Of a DNA stretch of 64,000 nt, positions 22,397 through 34,818 are shown piece by piece. The notes under the pieces are model-generated. The model was not told where the DNA came from, did no database searches, and was given only the letters and a program-made list of their open reading frames with translations. How positions within the stretch are numbered: position 1 is the stretch's first letter; the number at the start of each line of letters is the position of its first letter. Origin of the DNA: Delphinapterus leucas (lineage: Eukaryota; Chordata; Mammalia; Artiodactyla; Monodontidae); assembly GCF_002288925.2 (NCBI RefSeq), contig NW_022098021.1:30169081-30233080 (forward strand), in the 5' to 3' direction. A program made the translations under genes and the position numbers.

Positions 22397-24138
22397 CTGA
22401 GGTATAATTGACATGTAACATTATTTCAGGTGAGCACATATGATTACATATTTGTATACAATGCAAAATGATCACCACAATAAGTCTAGTTAACATCTGT
22501 CACCATAGAGTTACATTTTTTTTTTCTTGTGTTGAGAACTTTTAAGATTTACTCTTTTGGCAACTTTCAAATATACACTATACTATTAACTGACTATCAT
22601 CACTGTGCTGTACATTACATTCCCATGACTTATTTTATAACAAGAAGTTTGTATCTTTTGAACCTGTTCACCCATTTTGCCACCTCCAATCCCTCTTCCC
22701 CTCTAGCAACCACCATTCTGTTTGCTGTATTGATGTGTTTTGTTTTATTTTATTGGTTGGTTTGATTTGTTTTTTAGATTACACATATAAGTGAAATCAT
22801 ATGGCATTTCTTTGTTTTGTTCTGCCTGACTTACACCACTTGGCATAATACCTTCTAGGTCCATCCATGTTGTCAAAAATGAAAAGATTTCATTCTTTTT
22901 TTTTTTTTACAGCTGAGTAATATTCCATTATATATACCAGATCTTCTCTTCTTCCATCAGTGGGCACAGGTTTTTTCTACCTCTTGGCTATTGTAAATAG
23001 CATTGTGATGAAAACAGGGGAGCATATATCTTTTAGAAATAGTGTTTTCATTTTCTTTGTATAAATACCCTGAAGTGGAATTGCTGGATCATATAGTAGT
23101 TCTATTTTTAATTTTTTGAGGAACCTCCATAATGTTTTCCATAGTGACTGCACTAATTTACCTTCCCACCAACAGTGCACAAGAGTTTCTTTTTTCCACA
23201 TCCTCACCAACACTTATTTGTTGTCTTTTTGATCATAGCTATTGTAACAGGTGTGAGGTGATATCTCATTGTAGCTTTGATTTGCATTTTCCTGATGATT
23301 AATGATGTTGAGCATCTTCTCATGTAGCTGTTGACCATCTGAAGGTCTTATTTGGAAAAATGTTTATTGAGATCCTCTTCCCATTATATAGGGTTTGTTT
23401 TTTCTATTATTGAGTTGTATGAATTATTTATACATTTTGAATATTAACCCCTTACTGGACATATGATTTGCAAATATCTTCTACTTGTTTATTTTTGCTT
23501 TTGTTGCCTTTACTTTTGTAATTAGGTCCAAAATATCATCACCAAGACCCAGGTCAAGGAGCTTACCATCTATATTTACTTCCAGGAGTTTTATGTCTTT
23601 AGATCTTATATTTAAGTCTTTCATCCATTTTAAGTTAATTTTGTGTATGGTGTAAGATAATAGTCTAGTTTCCTTCTATAGCATGTGGCTGTCCATTTTT
23701 CCCAACACAGTTTATTGAAGAGATGTGCTTTCTCTATTGTATGTTCTTGCCTCCTTTGTTGTAAATTAATTGACCACTTACGCATGGATTTATTTCTGGG
23801 CTCTCATTTTTGTTCCATTGGTTTATGTGTCTATTTTTAGGATGATACCATATTATTTTGATTATGATAGCTTTGTTATATAGTTTGAAATCAGGAAGTA
23901 TAATGCCTCCAGCTTTGTTCTTTCTCAAGATTGCTTTGGTTATTCAGGGTCTTTGGCTATTTCTAGTTTCATACCAATTTTAAAATTGTTTGTTCTATTC
24001 CTGTGAAAAATGCTATTGGAATTCTTTACAGGGATTGCATTTGAGTTTGTAGATTGTTTTGGGTAATATGGACATTTTAACAATATTAATTTTTCCAATC
24101 CATGAGCACAATATATTTCTATTTACTTGTGTCTTCTT
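22397..24138 (-). mobile_element. Older LINE-1 (L1MA-like), 5'-truncated, minus strand
   Basis: Read in antisense it starts with an L1M 3' UTR ('tgaggtataattgacatgtaacatta', 'aaatgatcaccacaataag') and continues into ORF2 up to about 24130. ORF2 pieces include the cysteine-rich segment at 22977-23213 (HCWWEGK, last Cys lost) and a post-RT segment at 23734-23928. A possible TSD, ttcaatttttt, is at 22386-22396 and again from 24137, but T-richness makes it uncertain. More diverged than the young L1s. Confidence 0.85.
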
Positions 24139-24149
24139 CAATTTTTTTT

Positions 24150-24984
24150 CACCAAAGAACACCCATTCTTGAACTCTGCCAGGGTCTAGCTCAATGACTT
24201 GATTGTATGTTGTGGCCCATAGATACTTATTAATGAATCAATATGATATGAATCAACAATATAAGTTTAATAACAGTATAAAGTTTTATTCTTCTTAGTA
24301 TTTGTGTTAGTACTATGAATAATGTGTAATTTACAAATCAGGAGGCTTCAACCTTAGTCTTCTTTGTTAATTGCTTCAGGAAAAATTTCTTTCATACTGA
24401 TATTTTCTACTCTACTTAAAGAAACTGGCAATTAAAGTTCTTTTTTAACTGTGTATATATTTGCTCTTCAACCTGTACAGTAAAGAGAAAGCAGAAGATT
24501 TTTAAAACAAAGCTTTGGATAATTTGTGGTCCCAGTTTTAGAGCTGAAACTATGAGTCTTATAAACTCACAGAAAATATATAGTTTGGGGATAGACGCAA
24601 GAAGTAACAGCTCCATATATATATTTTTTAATTCCACTAAGTTCAAATGTATTTCCAATTTTTGTCTTTGTCTTAATTTGGTTTATTTGTATATACCCAA
24701 ATAATGGTATTTTAATTAATTATGCTGGACTTTATTTTATTTTTGGACCTTTAGTTATGGATTAATATAAAAGCAAAGAGCATGATGAGAACAGGTTTCA
24801 CAGTGTTTCATTTAAATGAAATTTGAATTTATTTTATGTAACTGAAAAGTTTGCTTGAAAGGGGTTTTGGTATAGTTTAATAAGACACTTTTCTAGAAAA
24901 TTAAGGAAAATATTTAATTTTTTTTTGGTTTGGTTTATATTTAGTTTTTCATTTGCTTGCTGTTATATATAATGACATATGCTA
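24150..24984. other. Unassigned sequence
   Basis: AT-rich. A weak L2-like end at about 24170-24240 was noticed but is not secure. Confidence 0.45.
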
Positions 24985-25256
24985 CAGGAAGACTTAGGAA
25001 AGACTTAAAGACAAAGGAAAGAGGCCATGAACCAAGGAATGTAGGTGGCCTCTAGAAACTGGAAAAGGCAAGAAAAGAGATTTCCATGTAAAGCCTCCAG
25101 AAAGGAATGCAACCTTACTGACATCTTGATTTTAGCCCAATGAAACCCAAGTCAGACTTCTGACCAACAGAACTGTAAGATAATTAATTTGTAATGTTTT
25201 AGCCACTAAGTTACTGGTAATTTGTTAGAGCAGCAATAGAAAACTAATGTATCAGC
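24985..25256 (-). mobile_element. MLT1-like LTR fragment (minus)
   Basis: Its complement gives the first half of an MLT1-type LTR. On the plus strand one reads 'agccactaagttactggtaatttgttagagcagcaatagaaaacta', the reverse of 'ttagtttcctattgctgctgtaacaaattaccac'. It also has 'gcctctagaaactggaaaaggcaa'. It resembles the LTR at 53930 in opposite orientation. Truncated at the left. Confidence 0.7.
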
Positions 25257-25479
25257 ATTCTTTTACTGATTATTATCATATCTATTCTCCTAAGCTAATA
25301 TTAGACTCCTTTTGTCTAATAAGAATAATAGGTTTAAAAAATGGGTTCACTTGACTTTATTTGTGAATTCAGGGAAAAATGGAAACTTTATATTATCAAC
25401 CACTGGAATCTTGAACATTTTACTTATTTTTTCACTTAGGACAATATATATTTTTGTTTATTTAAGGCATTCTTACATC

Positions 25480-25900
25480 TCAGTTGAATTTTTCTTTCAT
25501 TTCTATACTGTTTATTTTTTATCTTTTAATTTTTTGTTGTTTTTGTAAGTAATGTTTCTTCTATTATATTTTACTTGCTTTTAATGGTGCTAACTTTTGT
25601 TATGTTCATGTTAAAATCAACCAAATTTCTGAATTAAAAATTTTTTTTAGCAATTTTTCATTTAAGTCTATTTGAGCTTCAGGTAATAATACTATCCTTA
25701 AGTAGTGAAATTTTTTCCTCCTTTAAAGTATATTTCTTTTCTTTTATCTTTAATTGCATTTTGTTAGTATTTCCAGGACAATGTTAAATAATATTCAAGA
25801 TCATTGGCATCCTTGCTTTTTTCTGACTTTAATCATGCTATTTTCAGGATTTCATCATTAAGTATGATGCTCAACATTTATTTGATTGTTCGTTTTAATT
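25480..25900 (-). mobile_element. Ancient L1 ORF2 (RT region) fragment
   Basis: Antisense match to the RT region: 'ccaggacaatgttaaataatattcaaga...ggcatccttgctt...gtatgatgctcaa' parallels 'gttgaatcatagtggtgagagtggacaaccttgac...gagaatgatgttggc' at 13574-13670. Strongly diverged. Confidence 0.55.
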
Positions 25901-26822
25901 TTGTGGTCATACAAAGCAAATAGAGCTAAATTCAGTATGCAACTCTGCTGCAGAACATTAGAAATGCAAAGTAAATATGAGATAGTGATTAGTCAATCTG
26001 ATAAACACATTTTCTGCCTATGGAGAAGTACATTCTTACTCTGCCCATTACACATTGTGAATAGCACAGGAGTGAGTGGGGTCACATATTATCACAGACA
26101 GTGTTATCTACTGATAACCCTTGTAGGTAAATGTGAAGGCAACATATGTGCAAACTCCAAGAGTTTTTCAAATTAGAGAGAAAAAATAAAAATGTGGAAG
26201 TTTGAAGAATAGAAGACTGTCCAGAAAGTAGTGAGAGAAGGGAAATCTCAAGGTGGGAAAATTTTTGAACAAAGCACTCCCATTAGAAAACCATGGTGCA
26301 CATTTTATTTAACTACACCTCCTCCTCACCTTTGATTGCAGGCTAAAATAGTAAATGGTAATATTTAAGAACTAACTTTTAGCAGGCATTTTGGAATATT
26401 TTTGGAAGATACTTCCCCCTAAATTGTAATTATTTTAAGATAATTTCCAAATTGCAGAAAAGGCTATTGCACACACTTATACTGGTGAATAGAAAAGGAA
26501 AGCTTGGCATTGTCTTCAATCACCCTACTACTCAGATCAGAGCAGTGGAACTAGCATCATCTTAAGGAAAGATGGGAATGCTGAAATTCCAGACTGTGAT
26601 TAGCATGGAGCCATGGGGAAATGAGACAAACTCTTGTCCTCATAAAAATTACTTATTAAAGACACTGATTCCTGATGGGTCTGAACTGGGACTTGGAAAT
26701 CAGGATATTATAAGGCAAGATTCAATTTATGATGAAGTTATTTTGTGAATACTTGAAATACAGAATATTTTCCCTTTAAAGTTACACAAGTAATTCTATT
26801 ACAAGTAATTCAGTTTTCACTG

Positions 26823-26880
<58 letters not shown>

Positions 26881-27112
26881 CGTATATTGACATGTATATT
26901 ACAGTACAAGAGCATTGTTATTTGGAAAATTTTCAGAAATCTTCATTTATTTGAGTTACCAAAAAACTTTTAAAACATAACTTCATCTTTGCCATAAGCA
27001 AAAATTGTCCCCCAGTTGAATAAAATTTAATACTGAGAAACCATGTTTCTCTTACAATTAATTTGATCTGCAGGAAGTTTATGGAACTCATCATTTCAAT
27101 AAGCAAGAGTAA
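25901..27112. other. Unassigned sequence with a microsatellite
   Basis: A 96-codon frame at 25886-26176 shows no recognisable domain and is probably chance. Otherwise only the GT/GA repeat stands out. Confidence 0.5.
26825..26880. repeat. Compound (GT)n(GA)n microsatellite
   Basis: A perfect GT run (26825-26857) passes directly into a perfect GA run (to 26880). Perfect compound dinucleotide repeats of this length are usually length-polymorphic. Confidence 0.97.
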
Positions 27113-27117
27113 CCTGT

Positions 27118-27500
27118 TGTCTTAGTCCATTCAGGCTGCTGTAACAGAATAAAATAGACTAGGTGGCTTTTAAACAACAGAAGTTTATTTTTCGCAGCTC
27201 TGAATCCTGGAGAGTCCAAAATCAAGGTACTGGCAGATTTGGTGTCTGGTGAGATCCTGCTTTCTTGTTCATAGATGACCATCTTCTCCCTATAATCTCA
27301 CATGATAGAAGGGGCAAGGGAGTTCTCTGGGATCTCCTTATATGGACACTAATCCTATTCATGAGAGCTCCATCCTCATGACATAATCAACCTTTAAGGC
27401 CCTACCTCCAAATGTCATCACATTGATGTTAGGATTTCAATATATGAATTTGCGGGTTGGACAGGGGGTTGGTGGGGACACTAACATTCAGTCTTTAGCA
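27118..27500 (+). mobile_element. Solo LTR, MST/MLT1-type (ERVL-MaLR)
   Basis: It begins 'tgtcttagtccattcaggctgctgtaacag' and ends 'acattcagtctttagca', with 'ttggtgtctggtgagatcctgc' and 'gggcaagggagttctctggg' between. A perfect 5-bp TSD, cctgt, is at 27113-27117 and 27501-27505. I associate it with MSTD-like LTRs. No internal sequence is attached. Confidence 0.88.
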
Positions 27501-27925
27501 CCTGTCTTTTATGAAAACATATATACTACACATTTGAGTAATACCCAAATATGTAATATAAGACAATTACAGTACCCCATTATATAATTGTATTTTGCTA
27601 TTGATTAAAATACATACTTACCTAGTCATGGTTTTATTTATAATGGCTCAGAATTTTTCAAGAACAAATACCTCAAACACTTTATTTCAATAATTATGAC
27701 GTCTAAAATGCAAATCAACTATCAAACATATACCTATATAATTCAAAACATTGTATTTAGTTTTTAAAGTTACATTTTTAACTTGGAAGTGAGTTCAAAA
27801 GAAGAAATTAGACTAAGGTAGGTTATACCCTCAGCCTATGAGTCATTAGAATTTTAATAATTCAAAATAAAAAAAAAATATGACACAGTTTGGATAATCC
27901 AAGAAAGAGATTCACACTGGAGTTT
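27501..27925. other. Unassigned AT-rich sequence
   Basis: Nothing recognised. Confidence 0.5.
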
Positions 27926-29690
27926 CTTTGGCAGACTCTTCATTAGCGAGTGTTCTTGGAATCAATGATTCCATGATGAAGGGGAAAGGAGCAGTATGGT
28001 TCAGAGGGAGAAGTCCCGACAGCCAAAGTATGGCCATGTCTGGAGCTAGTATGATTTATCAGAGTTATCCTGTTGGAAACCAAAATAGCCAGACCTTTAT
28101 ATTGCGCCTCTATCAGCCACTGGATATGAGCTGTGGGAAGAGTGTGACTTGGATCTCCAGATCCGTACAGCAGAGGGAATCCCTGAAGGACCTGAGAGCT
28201 GAAGGCTATCTTCCAACAGCGCTGCCAGCAGCACTTTCACTACTTTTAGTACAATCTAGGATACATCACAGTGTCCACCACTTGTACTGCTTGTACCCAC
28301 TTCATATACATTTTGGCAGCAGTTTTTCCAAAGTTCAGATGGGCCTCTGTTCATGGGGAATCTTAGAAGTAGGAGATTAATAAGACAAATTAAAGCCCCC
28401 CCTTAATATTTTAATGTTGCAATAGATACCTGTCTTCTTTTTCTCTTATCCATCCTCAATTCTGCTCCCCTTCAGCTTATAGTATTTCCTGTGACAGTCT
28501 TGCAGTATTTCCTGATGACATGACACAGATGCTTGTGCCCAAGGTGTCACCATGCCCTTCTCAGGAAGAAGTTAATGTATTTACCCATTTCCCATCAGAA
28601 TTGGGCAGGAATGTACCAAGAGACATCCAAGTGGGTTCTCTGGGTGCCAGATATATCCCTTCCTGACCACATTGTGTAACAGAAGTTCTACCTCTGTCTG
28701 ATGATCAGGGTCCCTGATTCCTGACAAATTGCTGACTCCTTTTTTTTGCCTGCTTATCCTTTTCATGAAGTCCAAAGTGGTCAGGTGTCAACGTGGTCAC
28801 AGGACAATTAACCTAAAAATAACATTCAAGCCTTTATTCACTTGCTGCAACAGTGTAAGCAAGAGACAATATAGACACTGCTTTCCCAATGATCCATTTT
28901 TCCCCATGGAATGGTACCAGATGAGAGTCAGGCAAATTAGGGCAGATAAGGGAGCTGTCTTATTAACAAGGGATCCTGAATAAACTCCTGCCATTTATTG
29001 TTTTATTTTTTTGTAACTGGAGTCTGGAAGAGAAGAGTAGGAAGGAATAAGAGTGCAAAAGTCCCGAGTCAGAGGGGAAAAAGTTGTCTCAGTCAATATC
29101 CCCTGTTAAGGAGGTGAAGGAAGAGCATCTCAGTTGATGCCTCCTGATTAGGAGGCCTCTGAACGGAGGTGTCTCAGAGAAGAAAGTGGATATGCATGGC
29201 TGATCCAGGGAAAAGACCTGAGTCCTTGACCATAACTATCTCCAGAAATCTGTAAGGTATGGCTGTACACTAAGTCTAGTGAGGGTAGGGATTTCCATGA
29301 GGCCTGCCAAGCAAAGCCTTTGTAATTGCCAAAACTTGGGTCTGAAAAGTCATACAAGATTTTGACCTGAAGCCAGACTCCTTAACAAATAGCACCAGTC
29401 TCCTAGAGTTCAGTAGAGCTCTTGCTATGTCCCTTGGCTTAAATGTTTCTTCCATTGGGACCCAATCTTTCAGAAATAGAGTCAGATTCCACAGGTAAAG
29501 GGCTCAGTTCCAAAGACTCTCCTCCAGAAAGGCAATTGCAAGACCATGTTGACAACTGTGCTTCTGACAGACTGCCTACAAACTGGAGATTCCAAGGACC
29601 CCCCTTCCAACTCAGGATGCCAATAGAAAGTCTAGGCTGTTATCTGTACTTCAGACCGATTGGCTATAAATCATAGGTTCCCATGCCCCC
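27926..29690 (+). repeat. Old, less AT-rich unassigned block; possible retroviral-like remnant
   Basis: Base composition here is clearly less AT-rich than on either side. A 150-codon open frame at 27928-28380 opens with TTG, not ATG, and shows no domain I know. Much of 28440-28990 reads like old repetitive DNA and abuts an LTR-like segment to the right, so an internal endogenous retroviral remnant is possible. I cannot name the family. It might equally be a processed pseudogene or unique DNA. Confidence 0.3.
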
Positions 29691-30285
29691 CCCTTGGGTC
29701 TGATTACTTTACTAGAACGGCTCACAGAATTCAGGAAAACCCAGTTTACTCACTAGATTACTGATTTATTATAAAAGAATATAGGAAAATAAGAATAAAG
29801 AGCAAGATGAAGAGATTCCTAGGGCAAGGCTTGGGGAAAGAGCTCAGAGCTTCCATGCCCATTCCAGGTGTGTCACTCTCCTCAGTCTCCGTGTGTTCAC
29901 CAATATGGAAGCTCCCAATACTTGTCTTTTTGAGTTTTTATGGAAGCTTCATTACATAGGCAAGATTGATTAAATCATTGGCCATTGGTGATTGATTCAA
30001 CCACCAGCCCCTCTCCCCTCCCTGGAGGTCCAGGGTGGGACTGAAAGTTCCAACCTTCTGATCACATGATTGGTTCCCCTAATAGTCAATCCCCACCCTT
30101 GGCTGGAATCAAAAGTCACCCTCCCTGAAGAGTTTTCAGGAACTGAGGGCAAGAGATCAAATATTCCAAGGGTTTTGGGAGATGTGAGCCAGGGACTATG
30201 GTTGAAGCCCAAATATATATGAGAAGTGTGTATTTTCTCATCTAAATGGCCAAATACATTTTTTCCTATAAGTCACAATATCACA
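29690..30285 (+). mobile_element. Old LTR-like element, family not assigned
   Basis: Landmarks recall an old mammalian LTR: 'actagaacggctcacagaattcagg', 'tttactcactagattactgatttattataaa', 'ttgattaaatcattggccattggtgattgattcaacc', 'cccctctcccctccctgga' and the ending 'ataagtcacaatatcaca'. Sense orientation is inferred from the CA end. No TSD found. Confidence 0.55.
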
Positions 30286-30289
30286 GGGT

Positions 30290-31310
30290 ACAGGTTCTTC
30301 AGTGCTCACTTACATTGGCCATCACTTTTTCCATATTTTTAAAAGTTAATCTAGTAGAGTCCACATCATATCCTGAGATCCTTGCCAGAATCTTAAATTC
30401 TGCATCTTAAGCAAATACTACTAAATCAATAAACTCTCATTTATTTAGTTGGATGTTCCAGCTCTCATGATCAAGAACCCAAGACTTAAGTCCACTCACC
30501 ATGTCATGATCTGTATTAAATCTTCTAAATTAAAAATATTTGAAACTCATAAACAAACGAAAATATTTATAGCTTAACAATGTTTAATTGAAATGAATTT
30601 AATAAATTTTATTAATGTTCTGTAATATCTTCAGATTCTTATGTTTATATATCTTAAAACACCAATATTTTGAATACCAAAATGGGGATAATACATTTAT
30701 AACTCTATATTTGAGGCAGTTAGAGTGTAAAATTCTCCCTTTATCTTTTAAGCTCCCGCACAATCCCATAGCTGATCTGCATCAAAGTATAATGTTATCT
30801 GTGTGTTAGCAAGTGATTGCAACTTAAGTTTATCAAGGGAGAAACTATAGATAACTAAATATATCTTTATAAAATAGACTGAGTTATTTCTTTACTATTT
30901 TATTGTCCCAAATGTACCTTTTGGCATGGATGAGACTTAACAGTAGTCTCTTTCACACAGTCGTATCCTGCTAAGTGTAATGGAAATTCTCCTAGAGTGC
31001 TGAAAGAACCTCTGTGCTGTTGGCAACATTTCCCTATGCCTGATCTTGTGACTGTAGTTGTCCCAGATGACTTTCTCAAGGATATTTGTATAACAAACAG
31101 CCTTGTATGATGAATATAGTAACTTTCCCAAAGCCAGAGGGCAGATTTCCTGTTCAGGATTATAATGTGTCCTTCTGAAGAGACAGTTTAGGCAGGCTTT
31201 CTAGAATTCCCTTATATGATTTTAGGATTTCCTAATCTCAGGGTTCATCAGCTGTGACACAGACCCACTGTGTGGGCAGCATCCACCAAGGCCTGCTTCT
31301 GCATTGTTCT
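30290..31310. other. Unassigned sequence
   Basis: No gene recognised. Parts may be old repeat DNA. Confidence 0.45.
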
Positions 31311-31324
31311 CATGGGTTTTCAGC

Positions 31325-31940
31325 TGTGTTTTCTACGTCATATAACAGCTTACTACAATTTCATGGCTTAAGACAACATGCGGTTATCATCTTACATTTT
31401 CCGTGGGTCAGGGATCCAGACACAGCTTAACTTGGTCCTATGATCAGGGTTTCACAAGGCTGCAGTTAAGGTGCCAGCCAGGATCCTTGGTCATCTGGAG
31501 TCCCAAAAGAGGAAGAATCTGCCTACAAGCTCCTTCAGGTTTTTGTGCAATTACTCGTGGTTGTATGACTGTTGCCCTCAGTTTTCCTTGTTGTTGACTA
31601 GTGGTTGCTCACAGTTCTTAAAGGTCTCCTGCAATTTACTGACAAGTGGGTTCTTCAACACAGGGTTTACTTCATCAAGCCCATAAACTGGATTTGGTAT
31701 CCAGCTCCAATCTGCTAAGATAGAGCCTTACTTAATATAATGTAATCATAAGGTGACATGTTATCACCTTTGCCATATAATGTAACCTAACCATAAAAGG
31801 GCCGTATTATCATGTTCACTATATTCCTTTTGTTAAAAGCAAGTCATGGATCCCTCTCGCACTCAAGGGGAGTGGATTACACAAAAGCATAAACATGAGA
31901 TGGGTTACCTTATGATCTTACCATCACAGTGCACTAGGGG
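31325..31940 (+). repeat. Possible ancient MaLR-like LTR
   Basis: Diverged landmarks: 'tttcatggcttaagacaaca' at the left, and 'gacatgttatcacctttgccatataatgtaacctaaccataaaag' with 'cactcaaggggagtggattacacaaaa' at the right. Order and orientation fit a MaLR-type LTR. Family from memory. Confidence 0.5.
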
Positions 31941-32295
31941 AACTGAGGCAAAAACATGGTGTCTATGGCCTGGGAGCAATAAACCCCTTTGCTTCTGATC
32001 AGGAGCTCTGTGTCTTCTGCCAGCATCTATGTATCTGTGGCAGGACAATTTTTTAGTTCACAAGTATAGTAAAATCTGACTCTTTATAGTTCTTAACATT
32101 ATTTTTTTCTAATCTAGTCTTTGATCTATTCATAGGCTAATAAGAGTGTGAGATAATATTACCTTGGTCCATTTTCCCCCTTAGTAGTAGAGGATTATCC
32201 AGAGAAACTTCTATGTAACTACATAGTATCTCCATCTTCATTACTACAGAAAACCAGAAATTTTATATTTGTAAGGACAGGTACAGTTGGAAGCT
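31941..32295. other. Unassigned sequence
   Basis: Nothing recognised. Confidence 0.5.
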
Positions 32296-32308
32296 GGTAG
32301 TTCACATC

Positions 32309-32521
32309 ATTTTTTTTTTTTTTTTTTTTGCGGTATGCGGGCCTCTCACTGCTGTGGCCTCTTCTGTTGCAGAGCACAGGCTCCGGACACGCAGGCTCAG
32401 CGGCCATGGCTCACGGGCCCAGCTGCTCCGCGGCTTGTGGGATCTTCCCGGACCGGGGCATGAACCCATGTCCCCTGCATCGGCAGGCTGACTCTCAGCC
32501 ACTGCGCCTCCAGGGAAGCCC
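32309..32521 (-). mobile_element. Short-form CHR SINE (minus) with 13-bp TSD
   Basis: A poly-T run at the left, then 'gcggtatgcgggcctctcac', ending at the right with 'cctccagggaagccc'. The TSD ggtagttcacatc is perfect at 32296-32308 and 32522-32534. Confidence 0.95.
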
Positions 32522-32534
32522 GGTAGTTCACATC

Positions 32535-33779
32535 TTAGTCTTTACCTGTGTAAGGGCTCTTCAATCTATGACTTTAATGTTTAAATCGATTTTAATCAAT
32601 TCATCTAGAGTATAGTTACATTACCAATTTACTTAATTTGAATCTTTTTAGACCCCTAGAGTACAACCAAAATGACTGTGGGAAAGGTAATATACCAGAA
32701 CTCAGTAATGAAATTTAAGGCCAGTGAACTGAATGGAAAATAATCTCTCTTTTCTAAACTTGACAGACTCTCATGTTTTTCTAGAACCAATAAATACACC
32801 ATCAGGGCGGTTTTGAAATGCAGGTTGCTTTAAAACTTGTGATAAAATGGCTTATTTTTCCATAGACTACTTCCAATATGAGTTCAAAGATCACCTGTTG
32901 AATAGCCCATAAAAGGTCCATTATGTCATTTTGAACGCATCTGTCTGCCAAACACTCAAGATCATAATAAGAAATTAAACAGTTTAAAGAAGATAAAGTT
33001 GTGAAAGTTAAGTGGTGAGACAGTGCAATGCTCTACTGTTAAAGAAGTTATTTCAACAGTATAAAGTGTTGACGGCTCTTTTGCAGCTTGCCTTAAGCAT
33101 AGTCTTGTCCTATTGTCAAAGAAATATGGTGTGTAGTTCAACCAGGTATATTCTGTCTCCATAATTTGAAGGACTTCCACTCCTCTCTTCTAAATTATTC
33201 TTTCTATAATCATTCCAGAATTTAACAATAGTAGCCATTCATTGCCATTACATTAAAATAAAGAAGACAAAAGCTTCCTCCTTCATGCTATAGGAAGCCT
33301 CTTGCTGGAGATGGGAAAAAATAAAAGATGTCTTGACTTTTCTTCAATCCCTGTAAGTCTCCAGATGAGCACTGCATCTGATTCTGAAGTGTTCCTTTAC
33401 TTTTCAACACGTCTCCAAGCATTCATTTTAAACTCCCAGAAAATAGAAAAGATTCTCCATTTTTTCATGAGCCACGTAAAATCACTGGTTTCCTGGTTAC
33501 CAGTTTCAATTCTACTACATATCATCAGAGTCATCTTTTCACCTCAGAATCCTCAACAGCTTCCAATCATATGTTTGTCAAGGTTTCCCATGCTTTAGAG
33601 TATAGAAATATCCCCTGGTGAAGTTGTGAGAAATACAGTCTTTCAGGCCCATGCCCATAGTGGCTAAGTCATAGTTCTGCATGATTTTGCACACATTCTA
33701 GTGTATAATTTTCTTAAAAACATTTTACTAGCAAAGCAGTTGTGTCTTGTTAAATGCTTAATAATCAACCCTCCAGGAA
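32535..33779. other. Unassigned sequence
   Basis: About 1.2 kb with no recognised gene or repeat. Confidence 0.5.
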
Positions 33780-33781
33780 AA

Positions 33782-33812
33782 GAAAAAAAAAGAAAGAAGG
33801 CAGGAATAATGA

Positions 33813-33854
<42 letters not shown>

Positions 33855-33898
33855 CAAAGAAAGAAGGAAGGAAGGAAGGAAGGAAGNNNNNNNNNNGA

Positions 33899-33950
<52 letters not shown>

Positions 33951-34036
33951 GGAAGGAAGGAAGGAAGAAAAGAAGGAAGGAAGGAAGAAGGGATGGATGG
34001 ATGGAGGAAGGAAGGAAAGAAGGAAAGAAAGAAAGT
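33782..34036. repeat. (GAAA)n/(GGAA)n repeat with assembly gap
   Basis: Purine-only tetranucleotide blocks: GAAA, then GGAA, ten Ns at 33887-33896, GAAA again, GGAA, a short GGAT run and GGAA/GAAA. The frames of Lys/Glu/Arg or Ser/Phe/Leu codons across it, on either strand, are artefacts. The N run has a round length, so the true size is unknown. Confidence 0.97.
33887..33896. other. Assembly gap (10 N)
   Basis: Ten unknown bases inside the purine repeat. Confidence 1.
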
Positions 34037-34810
34037 AAAGGGACAACATTAGAAATTTGCAATTACCATGTTAATACTTCCAACATGACCAATATCAAGC
34101 TACCAAAGTTATGTCATTGGAAACAAAATGAAGAAAATAGGTGCACAAATAGGTCTCTAAGCCAGTAGGGATCAGCTCCAGCACACCACTGCACCTAGAT
34201 GACTGTACTTCTACTAAATTGCTTGCACTCATATATTATTTACTGCTAGAATCTGTGCTTTACTTGCTCCCTCTCTGGAATTTAGAGCTTTCCTTTACAT
34301 CTGCCTGATCATTTCCTAAGGCTACTAATAATCCATCTGGGAAGCTATTGTCCAAGCAGCAATCACAAAGTTAGGGGTGAATATTTCTTTCATATGAATC
34401 ACCACATTTTAGTGCAATTATCTATTTAAATGTCTATTTTTACCTTAAAGTAAGTTATCAGGAACTATATCTCATTTATCTTGGTATCACCAGAGTGTAA
34501 CAAAATGTAGGAAATAAATGTTTCTTTGTAAAACGCATAACCCACCATAAACAATTAATACTGACTCACCAATATCCAATATTAATTTATCATTGATTTA
34601 ATATTGAGACATTTGAAATACATCAAAGAGAAGTTGGGATAGGGAAGTGATAAGGTGACTAGTGGATTTTAAAAGGATGGATAATTGGAAAAATATACAT
34701 AGAATTAAAAAAATATAAGCAGTGCCTTGCTCAGAGAAGTCAACTGGCAAATTTTTGAGGTTGAAAACTCACTGCTGGTTTTATAAATAGTATAATTGTA
34801 TTTTATTCTT
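34037..34810. other. Unassigned sequence
   Basis: Nothing recognised. Confidence 0.5.
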
Positions 34811-34818
34811 AGTAATCA

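Noticed and set aside
25886..26176. 96-codon frame as a small gene
   Set aside because: No domain, no plausible promoter or splice context that I can support.
27928..28380. 150-codon open frame
   Set aside because: It starts with TTG and I recognise no domain in it. It sits in an old repeat-like block, so it is probably chance.
33782..34036. CRISPR-like or satellite array
   Set aside because: Units are 4 bp with no unique spacers.
33701..34168. Long Lys/Glu/Arg-rich frame (and its Ser/Phe/Leu complement)
   Set aside because: It is a direct translation of the GAAA/GGAA repeat and crosses ten Ns.
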